NCBI GenBank assembly: GCA_003565775.1
Contig: PXAT01000036.1
Location: 1-41,247 of the forward strand
Direction of reading: 5' to 3'
DNA length: 41,247 bases
Origin: Ectothiorhodospiraceae bacterium
GTDB lineage: Bacteria; Pseudomonadota; Gammaproteobacteria; Nitrococcales; Aquisalimonadaceae
The notes below the pieces were generated by a model. That model had not been told where the DNA came from, ran no database searches, and worked only from the letters and a program-made list of their open reading frames with translations. How positions within the stretch are numbered: the stretch's first letter is position 1; each line of letters opens with the position of its first letter. This document shows, one piece after another, positions 28,547 through 37,069 of this stretch. The position numbers were made by a program, and so were the translations under genes.

Positions 28547-29527
28547 ATGCAAATCGGTCCTTATCACGTCCGTGGTCAGGTGGTGCTCGCTCCCATGGCC
28601 GGCATCACGGATCTGCCTTTCCGGCTCCTCTGCCGGCAGTTCGGTGCCGCTGTGGCGGTGTCGGAAATGCTGACCGCGAACCCGCGCCTGCAGACAACCC
28701 GCAAGACCCGACTGCGTGCGGACCATGCCGGCGAACCGGAGCCACGCAGTATCCAGATCGCCGGCGCCGATCCGGCAATGCTGGCCGCGGCGGCGCAGCA
28801 TAATGTGGCCCAGGGGGCCCAGATCATCGACATCAACATGGGCTGTCCGGCGAAAAAGGTCTGCCACCGCATGGCCGGTTCGGCGTTGCTGGCTGACGAA
28901 AACCTGGTCGGCGAGATCCTGCAGACGGTGGTTGACGCCGTAGACGTGCCGGTAACCCTGAAAATCCGCACCGGCCCCGACCCGGAGCACCGCAATGCGG
29001 TACGCATCGCCCGCCTGGCCGATGCCTGTGGCATCCAGGCATTGGCGGTTCATGGGCGCACGCGAGCCGACGCCTACCGGGGCGAGGCCGAACACGACAC
29101 CTTGCGCGAGGTTCGTCAGGTCTTCTCCCGCACCCTGCTCGCGAACGGTGACATCGACAGCCCGGAGCGGGCCCGCGCCATCCTGCGGCAGACCGGTGCC
29201 GACGGCGTCATGATCGGACGTGCGGCCCAGGGCCGGCCCTGGATCTTCCGCGAGGTCCAGCATTTCCTGAGCACCGGGGAGTACCTCCCGCCACCACGGC
29301 AGGATGAAATCGCGACCTGTTTCACCGGACACATCGAGGCCCTGCATGCGTTTTACGGCGAGAGCCAGGGCCTGAGGATCGCGCGCAAGCATATCGGCTG
29401 GTATCTGGCCGGTCGCCATGATGCGGACGCAACCCGTCGCGCGCTGATGCAGGCGACCGGCGCTGACGAGCAACTGGCACTGATTCGCGGCTATTTCGAG
29501 ACGCGATCTCGGGATGAGGCCGCCTGA
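28547..29527 (+). CDS. dusB: tRNA-dihydrouridine synthase B
   Basis: DusB reduces specific uridines in tRNA to dihydrouridine with FMN and NADPH. The 326-aa frame begins MQIGPYHVRGQVVLAPMAGI. It has the family motifs ITDLPFRLLCRQFGA, INMGCPAKKVCHRMAGSALL (catalytic Cys in NMGCPAKKV), VTLKIRTG, VHGRTRADAYRG, ANGDIDSPERA and MIGRAAQGRPWIF. The ATG at 28547 gives the usual length; the frame is open further upstream without homologous sequence. In most gammaproteobacteria fis follows dusB. Here a J-domain gene follows, overlapping the stop (TGATG). Confidence 0.95.
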   Translation: MQIGPYHVRGQVVLAPMAGITDLPFRLLCRQFGAAVAVSEMLTANPRLQTTRKTRLRADHAGEPEPRSIQIAGADPAMLAAAAQHNVAQGAQIIDINMGCPAKKVCHRMAGSALLADENLVGEILQTVVDAVDVPVTLKIRTGPDPEHRNAVRIARLADACGIQALAVHGRTRADAYRGEAEHDTLREVRQVFSRTLLANGDIDSPERARAILRQTGADGVMIGRAAQGRPWIFREVQHFLSTGEYLPPPRQDEIATCFTGHIEALHAFYGESQGLRIARKHIGWYLAGRHDADATRRALMQATGADEQLALIRGYFETRSRDEAA

Positions 29528-29919
29528 TGCAGTCGCTACGCTGGCTGGCGATGATCATGGGCATGCTGTTCGGCTACAGCCTGGCAGGCCCGATCGGCGG
29601 TCTGATCGGTCTGGCCGGTGGCTGGTGGCTGTCGCGACGCAACGTGCTGCGCTCGCCACCTCCGCCGCCACCGCAACGGCCGACACCGCCGGCATCGGGC
29701 AGCAAACTGGCCGACGCCTACCGGGAACTCGGGGTGTCTGCCGATGCCTCCATGGAGGCGGTCCAGAAAGCCTATCGACGACGCCTGAACCGGACCCATC
29801 CGGACAAGCTCGCCGCCACCGGGGCGGACAAGGTCGCGCTGGACGAGGCGGCACAACGAACCCATGATCTGCGTCAGGCCTACGACAGGATCCGCAAGTC
29901 ACGGGCAAGGAAAACCTGA
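29527..29919 (+). CDS. Membrane-bound J-domain protein (DjlA C-terminal type)
   Basis: The 130-aa protein has an N-terminal membrane segment with glycines ([22 protein letters not shown], residues about 10-32), a Pro-rich linker and a C-terminal J domain (about 62-125) with the essential HPD in [10 protein letters not shown] domains stimulate the ATPase of DnaK-type Hsp70s, so this is probably an inner-membrane co-chaperone with the J domain in the cytoplasm. It lacks the TerB-like middle domain of full DjlA. Its ATG overlaps the dusB stop and it is 25 nt ahead of lipA, so the three genes are very likely one operon. Confidence 0.85.
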   Translation: MQSLRWLAMIMGMLFGYSLAGPIGGLIGLAGGWWLSRRNVLRSPPPPPPQRPTPPASGSKLADAYRELGVSADASMEAVQKAYRRRLNRTHPDKLAATGADKVALDEAAQRTHDLRQAYDRIRKSRARKT

Positions 29920-29944
29920 GCGCCACTGCGGCGCCGGAGACGGC

Positions 29945-30943
29945 ATGACACGACTCAAGGACATCCCGGTAGTGGTCACCAGCGGCAGCAAGTTCCAGAC
30001 CCCGCAGGGTTTCCGCGCGATCAAGAACGGCGTCAAGCAGCAGGCCGACTCAGCGCCGGTGCCGCGCGGTCAGAAACCGTCCTGGCTACGCGCCCGGCTG
30101 CCGTCCGGGGCCGGCTACGAGTCGGTCAAGCGTAACGTCCGCGCACACCGCCTGAGTACGGTGTGCGAGGAATCCATGTGTCCGAATATCGGCGAATGCT
30201 GGAACGCCGGCACCGCGACCATCATGCTGATGGGCTCGGTCTGCACCCGCGCGTGTCGCTTCTGCGCCGTGGACACCGGCAATCCCAAGGGCTGGCTGGA
30301 CAGCGAGGAACCGGCCAATACCGCCGAGTCGGTCCGCATCATGGGACTCAACTACGTGGTGCTGACCTCGGTGGATCGCGATGACCTGGAGGACGGCGGC
30401 GCCGGTCATTACGCCGCCTGCGTGCGTGCGGTGAAGGCCGAGAATCCGGAGACCGCGGTGGAAGCGCTGACACCCGACTTCTGCGGCCGGCTGGCCGATG
30501 TGGAGACGGTGGTGGACTCGGGTCTGGAAGTGTTCGCCCAGAACGTCGAGACCGTGCGGCGGCTGACCCATCCGGTGCGCGACCCGCGCGCTTCCTACCA
30601 GCAGACCCTGGACGTGTTGCGCCACGCCAAACGGCACCGGCCGGAGGTGCTGACCAAGACCAGCCTGATGCTCGGCCTGGGCGAGACAGATGCCGAAATC
30701 ATCGAGGCACTGGAGGATCTGCGCGCGGCCCGCGTGGACATTGTTACCTTCGGTCAGTACCTGAGACCGACCGTGAACCACCTGCCGGTGGAGCGCTACG
30801 TCACGCCGGACGAATTTGCCCGTTATCGCGAGATCGGTCTGGCCATGGGTTTCCTGGAGGTGGTTTCCGGACCGCTGGTGCGTTCCAGCTACCGGGCCGA
30901 CAAGGTTCTGGAGAAGAACAACGTCGGGCTGGGCGCCGACTGA
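29945..30943 (+). CDS. lipA: Lipoyl synthase
   Basis: LipA is the radical-SAM enzyme that inserts two sulfurs into the octanoyl group of lipoyl domains. The 332-aa frame has both iron-sulfur sites: the auxiliary cluster cysteines in [16 protein letters not shown] and the radical-SAM motif CTRACRFC. It also has [40 protein letters not shown] and [10 protein letters not shown]. The ATG at 29945 follows GGAG and gives the normal length. lipB, its usual partner, is not in the window. The gene follows the J-domain gene and probably shares the dusB promoter. Confidence 0.97.
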   Translation: MTRLKDIPVVVTSGSKFQTPQGFRAIKNGVKQQADSAPVPRGQKPSWLRARLPSGAGYESVKRNVRAHRLSTVCEESMCPNIGECWNAGTATIMLMGSVCTRACRFCAVDTGNPKGWLDSEEPANTAESVRIMGLNYVVLTSVDRDDLEDGGAGHYAACVRAVKAENPETAVEALTPDFCGRLADVETVVDSGLEVFAQNVETVRRLTHPVRDPRASYQQTLDVLRHAKRHRPEVLTKTSLMLGLGETDAEIIEALEDLRAARVDIVTFGQYLRPTVNHLPVERYVTPDEFARYREIGLAMGFLEVVSGPLVRSSYRADKVLEKNNVGLGAD

Positions 30944-31252
30944 CTCCCCCAACGGCGCGCTGCGCAGCGCGCCTTACCGCGTAAAACTGATGCGAGTGCC
31001 GGCTCAGCCCGGGGAATCAATCCGCCTTCTCCGGGCACCCGGCTGATCCCCCTTCAGGCGCTTTTTTCGTAAAACCCTTTTAATTACAATGATTTTCCTG
31101 CGCAGACCGTCATGGACGCACCCAAACACCTGTGATATTCAGGACAAGGGGGTTCGGGGACAGTCGCAGACACGGGGCAGGACCGCCCGCCCGCATCCCG
31201 CAATCGAACGTTTAATTGCGAATCATGCGATCATCAAGAACAAGGAGTTTCC
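30944..31252. other. lipA to DUF3015 intergenic region
   Basis: This 309-bp gap has a worn repeat near lipA (30952-31032) and an AT-rich patch GTAAAACCCTTTTAATTAC around 31069-31087. TACAAT at 31085-31090 could be the -10 of a promoter for the DUF3015 gene. No good -35 was found. A leader of about 160 nt follows. No RNA gene or reading frame was recognised. Confidence 0.4.
30952..31032 (-). repeat. Degenerate TIR element (copy J)
   Basis: GGCGCGCTGCGCAGCGCGCC (30954-30973) is a perfect 20-bp palindrome equal to the element core, followed by a worn arm and a poor terminus GGGGAATCAATCCGCCTTCT. It starts 9 bp after the lipA stop. The palindrome may act as a transcript 3'-end hairpin. Confidence 0.55.
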
Positions 31253-31732
31253 ATGAAGACCAAGCTACTCGCAGCAGTTGCACTGGGGGCCCTGTGGTCG
31301 GTTTCGGCGCAGGCGGAAAACACCGGCTGCGGCCTGGGTTCTATGGCCTGGGAAGGTCAGTCGGGTATTGCACCGCAGGTCCTGGCCGTGACCACCAACG
31401 GCACCTCCGGCAATCAGACCTTCGGCATCACGTCCGGCACACTGGGCTGCAGCCGGGACGGCGTGGTCCGCTCCAGTGCCGCCCTCAGCATGTACACCGG
31501 CAGCAACATGGACCTGATAGCACGCGACATGTCGGTCGGTGACGGGGAATCACTGGACGTGCTGGCGGAACTGATGGGCGTGGAAGCCGATGACCGGGCC
31601 GCCTTCAAGACCGCCCTGCAGCAGAACTATGGCGAGATCTTCTCGACCGCGGACATCACCGCCGACGAGTTGATCACCGCCATCGACGCCACCCTGCGCG
31701 AGGACAGCCAGCTGGCCCGTTACGCGGCCTGA
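31253..31732 (+). CDS. DUF3015 family exported protein
   Basis: The 159-aa protein has a signal peptide (cut after AQA, about residue 21) and a mature part that starts ENTGCGLGSMAW. It continues with the conserved VLAVTTNGTSGNQTFGITSG and a second Cys (TLGCSRDG), giving a possible disulfide. The C-terminal half holds helical repeats with MDLIARDMSVGDGESLDVLAEL. The family has no known activity. An AAGGAG ribosome site precedes the ATG. A DUF4105 gene follows after an intrinsic terminator, a pairing I recall from other gammaproteobacteria. Confidence 0.9.
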   Translation: MKTKLLAAVALGALWSVSAQAENTGCGLGSMAWEGQSGIAPQVLAVTTNGTSGNQTFGITSGTLGCSRDGVVRSSAALSMYTGSNMDLIARDMSVGDGESLDVLAELMGVEADDRAAFKTALQQNYGEIFSTADITADELITAIDATLREDSQLARYAA

Positions 31733-31752
31733 TCCCCGCCCCTGCCCGATCG

Positions 31753-31783
31753 CGGCCGTCCGGCTTCCGGGCGGCCGTTTTCT
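31753..31783 (+). terminator. Intrinsic terminator between the DUF3015 and DUF4105 genes
   Basis: CGGCCGTCCGG (31753-31763), the loop CTT and CCGGGCGGCCG (31767-31777) form an 11-bp stem with one G-U pair, followed by TTTTCT. It lies 20 bp after the DUF3015 stop and just ahead of the DUF4105 start. It probably lets part of the transcript through, keeping DUF4105 at a lower level. Confidence 0.75.
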
Positions 31784-31796
31784 CATGGATGACCCG

Positions 31797-33695
31797 ATGC
31801 GTGGATGCATCACCGCCCTGCTGGTCCTTTCGGGACTGTGTCTGCCACTCGCGACTATGGCCGCAGGCGATTATCTCGAGCAGCTGCAGGAACTCGCCCG
31901 GGAGCAGCAACTTGCCGATTCCCGCGACTGGCTGAACCTGCTGCACTACGAAGATCGGCGCTGGCTTCCCGGCCGTCGGGGTAGCAAACGGTCACCCGGA
32001 TTTTTTCTGCATGCCGATGGCTGGCGCGACCCGGCGGCAGAACTGGACGCAACGCTGACGGCGTTATTTCAGCCACTCCCCGAAAACGACGACGCGGCGC
32101 AGCATCCACAGTGCGCCTTCATCTCCCGTTACCACTGGCTGCAGGAGCAGCTGGCCATTGATACGGACCGACTGCCGGCCGCGGACTGCCAGCGCTTCCG
32201 CGAGTGGGTGGACGCGATAGATCCCGGCGTGGTGACGCTGGTGTTCGCCGACGGCTACATGAACAACCCGGCGTCGATGTACGGCCATACCCTGCTGCGG
32301 GTGGACCCGCCCGGGGACCAGGAGAGCAGCCGGCTGCTGTCCTACGTCATCAACCACGCCGCGGATACCGATGAAACCAGCGGCTTCCTGTTCGCCATGC
32401 GTGGCCTGACCGGTGGCTACCCGGGTCGCTTCTCGATCATGCCGTATTACGAAAAGGTTCAGGAATACAACCACCTGGAAAATCGTGACCTGTGGGAATA
32501 CACGCTCGACCTGGAACAGGACGAAGTCGATCAGATGATGCGCCATGTCTGGGAACTGCGCGGCATCGGCTTTCCCTACTTTTTCCTGCATCAGAACTGT
32601 TCCTACCGTCTGCTCCGACTGCTGGAAGTGGCGCGGCCCGGCACCCGGCTCAGCGATCGCTTCAGCTGGTGGGCGACGCCCACCGACACCATTCGCGTCG
32701 TCTTGGAGACCGAGGGTCTGCATGCCGGCACCCGCTATCGCCCGGCCAGCCGGACCCGGCTGGACCACCAGCTCACGCAGCTGAGCGACGCTGAACGGAC
32801 CGAAACCCTGGCCCTGGCCGAACACGGTCCGGACGTCATGGAGAACAATGCCTCACCCGACCGCCAGCAGCTGGTACTGGAAAGCGCCTACGACCTGCTG
32901 CACTACCGCATGGAGGCCGGTGACGAGGAACAGCGGAGCCGCATGCGTAATCTGCTGGTGGCGCGCAGCGAACTCGGCCGGGCGAGGCAGCAATACGAAC
33001 CGCCGATACCCGACACCCGGCCGGATCAGGGCCACGGCACACACCGGCTGGGGCTGTCCGGCGGCCGCCGGGACGACACCAATCACGTGGGACTGCACTG
33101 GCGGCCGGCCTATCATGATCTGCTGGATCCGGCGCCCGGCTACCGGCCGGGCGCGCAGATCAGTTTCGGTGACACGCGGCTGTTGTACGATCTGGATCGC
33201 AGCCGTCTGCAGCTGGATCGCCTGCGACTGGTGGATGTCACATCGCTGGCGCCGCGCGACCCGTTTTTCCGGGAACGGTCCTGGCATATCGGCGGCGGCC
33301 TGGAACAGCACCTGCGCCCGGGAGGCGGTTACGGCCTGCAGGCCGGCCTGGATGGCGGCGGCGGTCTGAGCTGGCGGCTCGATCAGGACCGGCAGTGGCT
33401 ATTCTATGCCGGGCTGCAGGCCGCGGTTCGTGGTGCAAATCACCTCGATGACACGCTGCGCGCCGGTGCCGGCCCGCGCCTGGAACTGCTGCACAGCGGC
33501 GACCGCTGGCGCGGTCGGCTGCGGGCAGAGGGCGGCGCCTTCACCGATCATCAGTTCCAGTGGCGGCTGAGTGCAGAACAGGATGTCAGCCTGAGCCGGC
33601 AATTCGGGCTGCGCCTGCGGGCCAGTCGCGAGGCGGACTTCGACCGGCACGCCAATCGCGTGGACCTGATCCTGCACTGGTACCTCGACCCATGA
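31797..33695 (+). CDS. DUF4105 domain outer-envelope protein
   Basis: The 632-aa protein has a signal peptide (cut near TMAAGDY). A DUF4105 core follows, with ASMYGHTLLRVDPP, the GLTGGYPGRFSIMPYYEKVQEY block and a Cys/His motif FLHQNCSYRLLRLLE. The conserved His and Cys suggest a peptidase-like site, but no activity is established. The C-terminal 200 residues alternate hydrophobic and polar positions (RLGLSGGRRDDTNHVGLHWR onwards) and end in WYLDP, which looks like an outer-membrane beta-barrel. ATG 31797 is preferred to 31785 because GGATGA precedes it. The stop overlaps the next gene (ATGA). Confidence 0.85.
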   Translation: MRGCITALLVLSGLCLPLATMAAGDYLEQLQELAREQQLADSRDWLNLLHYEDRRWLPGRRGSKRSPGFFLHADGWRDPAAELDATLTALFQPLPENDDAAQHPQCAFISRYHWLQEQLAIDTDRLPAADCQRFREWVDAIDPGVVTLVFADGYMNNPASMYGHTLLRVDPPGDQESSRLLSYVINHAADTDETSGFLFAMRGLTGGYPGRFSIMPYYEKVQEYNHLENRDLWEYTLDLEQDEVDQMMRHVWELRGIGFPYFFLHQNCSYRLLRLLEVARPGTRLSDRFSWWATPTDTIRVVLETEGLHAGTRYRPASRTRLDHQLTQLSDAERTETLALAEHGPDVMENNASPDRQQLVLESAYDLLHYRMEAGDEEQRSRMRNLLVARSELGRARQQYEPPIPDTRPDQGHGTHRLGLSGGRRDDTNHVGLHWRPAYHDLLDPAPGYRPGAQISFGDTRLLYDLDRSRLQLDRLRLVDVTSLAPRDPFFRERSWHIGGGLEQHLRPGGGYGLQAGLDGGGGLSWRLDQDRQWLFYAGLQAAVRGANHLDDTLRAGAGPRLELLHSGDRWRGRLRAEGGAFTDHQFQWRLSAEQDVSLSRQFGLRLRASREADFDRHANRVDLILHWYLDP

Positions 33696-34525
33696 ACCGA
33701 CTGCACCTGCTGCCACTGCTGCTGATGGTCGCGCTGCTTCAGGGCTGCGCCGGTCTGTTCTTCTTTCCGGAACGCGAGCACCGTCTGGATCCGGCCGATC
33801 ACGACATCGTCTACGAAGACGTCTGGTTCACCACCGAGGATGATGTCCGCCTGCACGGCTGGTGGCTGCCGGCCGCCGGCGAGGCCGACGGCACGGTGCT
33901 GTTTCTGCACGGCAACGCCCAGAACGTCAGCACCCATATCGCGGCCGTCCACTGGCTGCCGGACCAGGGCTTGAACGTGTTCCTGCCGGATTATCGCGGT
34001 TTCGGCAAGTCGGAGGGACGCCCCGACTTCGCCGGCGTGCATCGGGATGCGGAAGCAGCCCTGCAGACCGTGCTGGAGCGCGACGACGTGGATCCGGATC
34101 GCCTGATCGTGTTCGGCCAGAGCCTGGGCGCCTCGGTCGCCATCACTCTGGTCGCGGAACGCGGTCATGCGGCCGCGGTGCGGGGTCTGGTCGCGGACAG
34201 CCCCTTCAGCAGCTATCGCGGTATCGCGCGGGAGAAATTCGCCGGATTCTGGCTGACCTGGCCTTTCCAGGCACCGCTCTCCCGCACCATCAGCGACCGC
34301 TTCGACCCGATCGACCGGGTGCACCGGATCGCGCCGATTCCGCTGTTGCTGCTGGCCGGCGACGAGGACCGGATCGTGCCGCCGCATCATGCCCAACGGC
34401 TGTTCGAGGCGGCCGGAGATCCCGTGGAACTGCGCCGCGCGTCGCCGGCCGGCCATACTCAGGCATTGACCATCCGCGGTGAACGCGAGTACCTCGTGGA
34501 CTGGATGCGACAGCAACTGCGTTGA
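33692..34525 (+). CDS. Alpha/beta hydrolase lipoprotein, Bem46/YfhR-like
   Basis: The 277-aa protein carries a lipoprotein signal peptide with lipobox LLQGC (Cys18). The hydrolase domain shows FLHGNAQNVSTH, LPDYRGFGKSEG, the nucleophile elbow FGQSLGAS, the acid in AGDEDRIVPP and the His in AGHTQALT. It belongs to the same group as the membrane-anchored hydrolase at 111-980, but it uses a lipid anchor instead of a helix. It starts inside the stop of the DUF4105 gene and is probably co-translated with it. A complete TIR element lies after it. Confidence 0.9.
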   Translation: MNRLHLLPLLLMVALLQGCAGLFFFPEREHRLDPADHDIVYEDVWFTTEDDVRLHGWWLPAAGEADGTVLFLHGNAQNVSTHIAAVHWLPDQGLNVFLPDYRGFGKSEGRPDFAGVHRDAEAALQTVLERDDVDPDRLIVFGQSLGASVAITLVAERGHAAAVRGLVADSPFSSYRGIAREKFAGFWLTWPFQAPLSRTISDRFDPIDRVHRIAPIPLLLLAGDEDRIVPPHHAQRLFEAAGDPVELRRASPAGHTQALTIRGEREYLVDWMRQQLR

Positions 34526-34580
34526 TGCCGCATGGATCGAAACGGGTCAGCCCCTTCCCGGCCACCTCGAGCGGCCTCTA

Positions 34581-34738
34581 GGAAGACGCTGATTTATTCG
34601 CACGTTCGCGTTGGCATCGCATTTTTCCGAGGCAAGGCGCGCTGCGCAGCGCCGCAGTCACTCTGCGGTCAAGCAGCGCAACACCGCCAGGGGCCAGAAT
34701 CGACTCGAGCGCGAACGCGGGAATAAATCAGCGTCTCC
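34581..34738 (+). mobile_element. Complete short TIR element (copy K), 158 bp
   Basis: The termini GGAAGACGCTGATTTATTC and GAATAAATCAGCGTCTCC are inverted copies, followed by inner arms GCACGTTCGCG and CGCGAACGCGG. The core has CCGAGGCAAGGCGCGCTGCG, CGCAGTCACTCTGCGG and GCGCAACACCGCCAGGGGCC, as in copy L. Both flanks show CTA (34578-34580 and 34739-34741), a possible 3-bp target duplication. The right CTA is the TAG stop of the PIN-PhoH gene. The copy sits between convergent genes. Confidence 0.8.
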
Positions 34739-36133
34739 CTACAACACCGCCTCCGCCTCCAGCGCCAGGCGTGAGCGCTCCACATCCTGCAGGGTGATAT
34801 GTGCCGCATGCGGCCAGCGCCGGAAGCGCTGCACCAGATAGGTGAGACCGCAAGTCGTGGCGGTCAGATAGGGGCTGTCGATCTGCTTCACGTTGCCGAT
34901 GCAGATGATCTTGGTGTTGCGACCGGCACGGGTGATCAGGCTCTTGATCTGCTTCGGCGACAGGTTCTGCGCCTCGTCGATGATGAGGTAGGTGTCGTTG
35001 AAGGTGCGCCCACGCATGAAGCCAGGCGCGCGGAACAGGATGCGCCCCGACAGCATCTCGCGAGTGGCGGCCGCCGCCCAGCCGTCGTCGGTCCGCAGCA
35101 GCGCCTCGAGGTTGTCCTGGATACCGCCCATCCAGGGCGCCATCTTTTCCTCTTCGGTGCCCGGCAGAAAACCGATGTCCTCGCCCATCGAGACGGTCTC
35201 GCGGGTGACGATAATGCGCTCGAAACGGCGCTCCTCGTAGACCTGGTGCAGGCCGGCGGCGAGCGCCATATAGGTCTTGCCGGTGCCGGCAACGCCGGCC
35301 ATGGTCACCAGATCGATCTCGGGGTCGAGCAGAATGTTGAGCGCGAAATTCTGTCGTGCATTATGCGCGGTGACACCCCAGACCGCGTGGCGCTCGTTGC
35401 GGAAGTCGCGACACACCTCCAGTTCGGCGGTCTCGCCCTCGCACTGGCGGACGATGGCCTCGAAGCCCGATGCCTCGCTTTCGCAGACCAGCTGCCCCGG
35501 GCGCCAGTCCAGCACCTGGCTGCCATGCACCCGGTACCAACTGCGGCCGTTGCGCGTCCATGACTCGACGCCCTCGGAGAGCCCGTCCCAGAAAGCTTCG
35601 CCGGCCACCGTGACGCCGCTGGTCATGGCCTCGATATCGTCGATCACCCGATCGTTACGGTAATCCTCCACCGGGATCTGCAGTGCAGCGCATTTCACCC
35701 GCAGATTGATATCCTTGCTGACCAGGATCACGGTCTCGTCCGGCCGCGCATTCTGCAGCGCCTGCACTTCGGCAATGATCCGGTTATCCGCCGACTTCGG
35801 ATCCAGCGCCGGGTTGCGCGAAACATCGGCGGTCAGCGGAAAATAGAGCCGCCCGGAAGCACCGGCTGCGTCCGGATGCAGGCCTACCGGAACTCCCTCG
35901 CGCACCTGCTCCTGATCCACCTGGTCGAGCAGCAGCCCGAGGCTGCGGGTCGCCTGACGTGCACTGCGAGAAAGGTCCGTGGTGCCGCGCTTGAGCCGGT
36001 CCAGCTCTTCCAGCACGGTCATGGGGATGATGACGCTGTGTTCTTCGAAACGGCAGATGGAGGACGGGTCGTGAATCAGGACGTTGGTGTCGAGGACATA
36101 TGCGCGGCGCGCCTTCTTCTCGATTCGGACCAT
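34739..36133 (-). CDS. PIN-PhoH family ATPase/ribonuclease
   Basis: The 464-aa protein joins an N-terminal PIN nuclease-like domain to a C-terminal PhoH ATPase. The PIN part has the acidic residues of LDTNVLIHDP, LEELDRLKRG, DNRIIAEVQAL and SKDINLRVKC. The PhoH part has Walker A GVAGTGKTYMAL, the VTRETVSMGEDIGFLPGT block, Walker B YLIIDEAQNLSPKQIK and IICIGNVKQID. Family members, also called PhoH2 or YlaK-like, are ATP-driven RNA-unwinding ribonucleases in the examples studied. A GGGAGGTG ribosome site precedes the ATG. The TAG stop touches repeat copy K. Confidence 0.93.
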   Translation of the reverse strand: MVRIEKKARRAYVLDTNVLIHDPSSICRFEEHSVIIPMTVLEELDRLKRGTTDLSRSARQATRSLGLLLDQVDQEQVREGVPVGLHPDAAGASGRLYFPLTADVSRNPALDPKSADNRIIAEVQALQNARPDETVILVSKDINLRVKCAALQIPVEDYRNDRVIDDIEAMTSGVTVAGEAFWDGLSEGVESWTRNGRSWYRVHGSQVLDWRPGQLVCESEASGFEAIVRQCEGETAELEVCRDFRNERHAVWGVTAHNARQNFALNILLDPEIDLVTMAGVAGTGKTYMALAAGLHQVYEERRFERIIVTRETVSMGEDIGFLPGTEEEKMAPWMGGIQDNLEALLRTDDGWAAAATREMLSGRILFRAPGFMRGRTFNDTYLIIDEAQNLSPKQIKSLITRAGRNTKIICIGNVKQIDSPYLTATTCGLTYLVQRFRRWPHAAHITLQDVERSRLALEAEAVL

Positions 36134-36213
36134 GGCACCTCCCGGAGTGGGTGAAAGACCGTCAGTGGAGCCTCGGTTCGAGAATAGCGCCGGCAGATGA
36201 CAGTCACCAGCAC

Positions 36214-36250
36214 GATGTTCGGGGCACCCCTCGCGGGTGCCCCGAACATC
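36214..36250. terminator. Perfect 16-bp hairpin between the CHI-like and PhoH genes
   Basis: GATGTTCGGGGCACCC (36214-36229), the loop CTCGC and GGGTGCCCCGAACATC (36235-36250) form a perfect stem. No T-tract follows on the minus strand. It lies about 175 bp beyond the stop of the CHI-like gene and 80 bp before the PhoH start, with repeat copy L between it and the CHI-like gene. A factor-independent stop or a protein-binding operator are both possible. Confidence 0.6.
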
Positions 36251-36256
36251 CGTTAA

Positions 36257-36415
36257 GGAGACACTGATTTATTCGCGCGCCTGCGTTGGAGTCCGCATTT
36301 TTCCAGAGGCAGGCGCGTTGCGCAGTGCCGCAGTCGTTCTGCGGTCAAGCAGCGCAACGCCGCCAGGGGCCAAAACCGGTCTCGGGCGCAGACGCGGAAA
36401 TAAATCAGTGTCTCC
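36257..36415 (+). mobile_element. Complete short TIR element (copy L), 159 bp
   Basis: The termini GGAGACACTGATTTATTC and AATAAATCAGTGTCTCC are inverted copies with inner arms GCGCGCCTGCG and CGCAGACGCGG. The core matches copy K over its length (CGCAGTCGTTCTGCGG, GCGCAACGCCGCCAGGGGCC). The left flank is TTAA and the right flank TTTTAA. It sits 10 bp after the stop of the CHI-like gene, between that gene and the hairpin at 36214-36250. Confidence 0.8.
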
Positions 36416-36424
36416 TTTTAATGA

Positions 36425-36997
36425 CTAACGCGTGCCGAGCAGATCCCGTTTCAGGCCCGCCGACATCGGATCGTCACCGATCCACATGCCGAAATAGGCG
36501 CGCGCGAAGTCCTCGCCTTCGACGGAGCCGAGCTTTTCACCGTTGAAGTACAGGGTGCCGCCCTCGCCCGGTACATACTCGAAGGCATAGCGATCACCCG
36601 CTTCGATGTCCTGATACAGGCCGGCGAAGTAATCGAAGCGATCCTTGACCGCGGCATAGCTCTCCTCGTCCAGCTGCCGCCGGAGCAACTGGTCGGTGGC
36701 CTCGTTGATGTCATCGGCGGCGATATCACGCAGATATTCGATCTCCAGGCGCCGCGTTACGTCCTTGTCCAGCATCTCGTTCGGCGCCACATCCCCGGGC
36801 GCGTACAGCCCGGCAACGTAAACCTTGAACACCCGGGCGTAACGAGCGGTGCCGTAGCCGAACAGGGTCAGCTCCTCGCCGTTGACCGAGAACTGCCGAT
36901 CCAGGGCCACTCCGTCGCGCGTGGCCTGATCGGCCAGCGCCGGGCTCAAACCGAGGCTGCAACCAAGCAATAACAGCAAGAGAAAGCGTGCGCGCAT
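36425..36997 (-). CDS. Chalcone isomerase-like periplasmic protein
   Basis: The 190-aa protein has a signal peptide (cut near ALAD, residue 22). The body resembles bacterial chalcone isomerase-like proteins: LTLFGYGTARYARVFKVYVAGLY early on, then RRLEIEYLRDIAADDINEATDQ, and the end YFNGEKLGSVEGEDFARAYFGMWIGD. Those proteins do not make flavonoids as far as known; the fold can bind fatty acids or haem-like ligands. A GGAG ribosome site precedes the ATG. It is 72 bp downstream of the AEC transporter gene on the same strand. Confidence 0.88.
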   Translation of the reverse strand: MRARFLLLLLLGCSLGLSPALADQATRDGVALDRQFSVNGEELTLFGYGTARYARVFKVYVAGLYAPGDVAPNEMLDKDVTRRLEIEYLRDIAADDINEATDQLLRRQLDEESYAAVKDRFDYFAGLYQDIEAGDRYAFEYVPGEGGTLYFNGEKLGSVEGEDFARAYFGMWIGDDPMSAGLKRDLLGTR

Positions 36998-37069
36998 GGG
37001 TCGTCTCCAATCCTTTTGTCAGATGTCAGTCAGTGACTGCAATGCGTCAACCGAGCATTGCTCGATCAC

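Noticed and set aside
31199-31240. CGCAAT and AATTGCG inverted bases before the DUF3015 gene, considered as an operator
   Set aside because: The symmetry is short and imperfect and does not match any operator I know.
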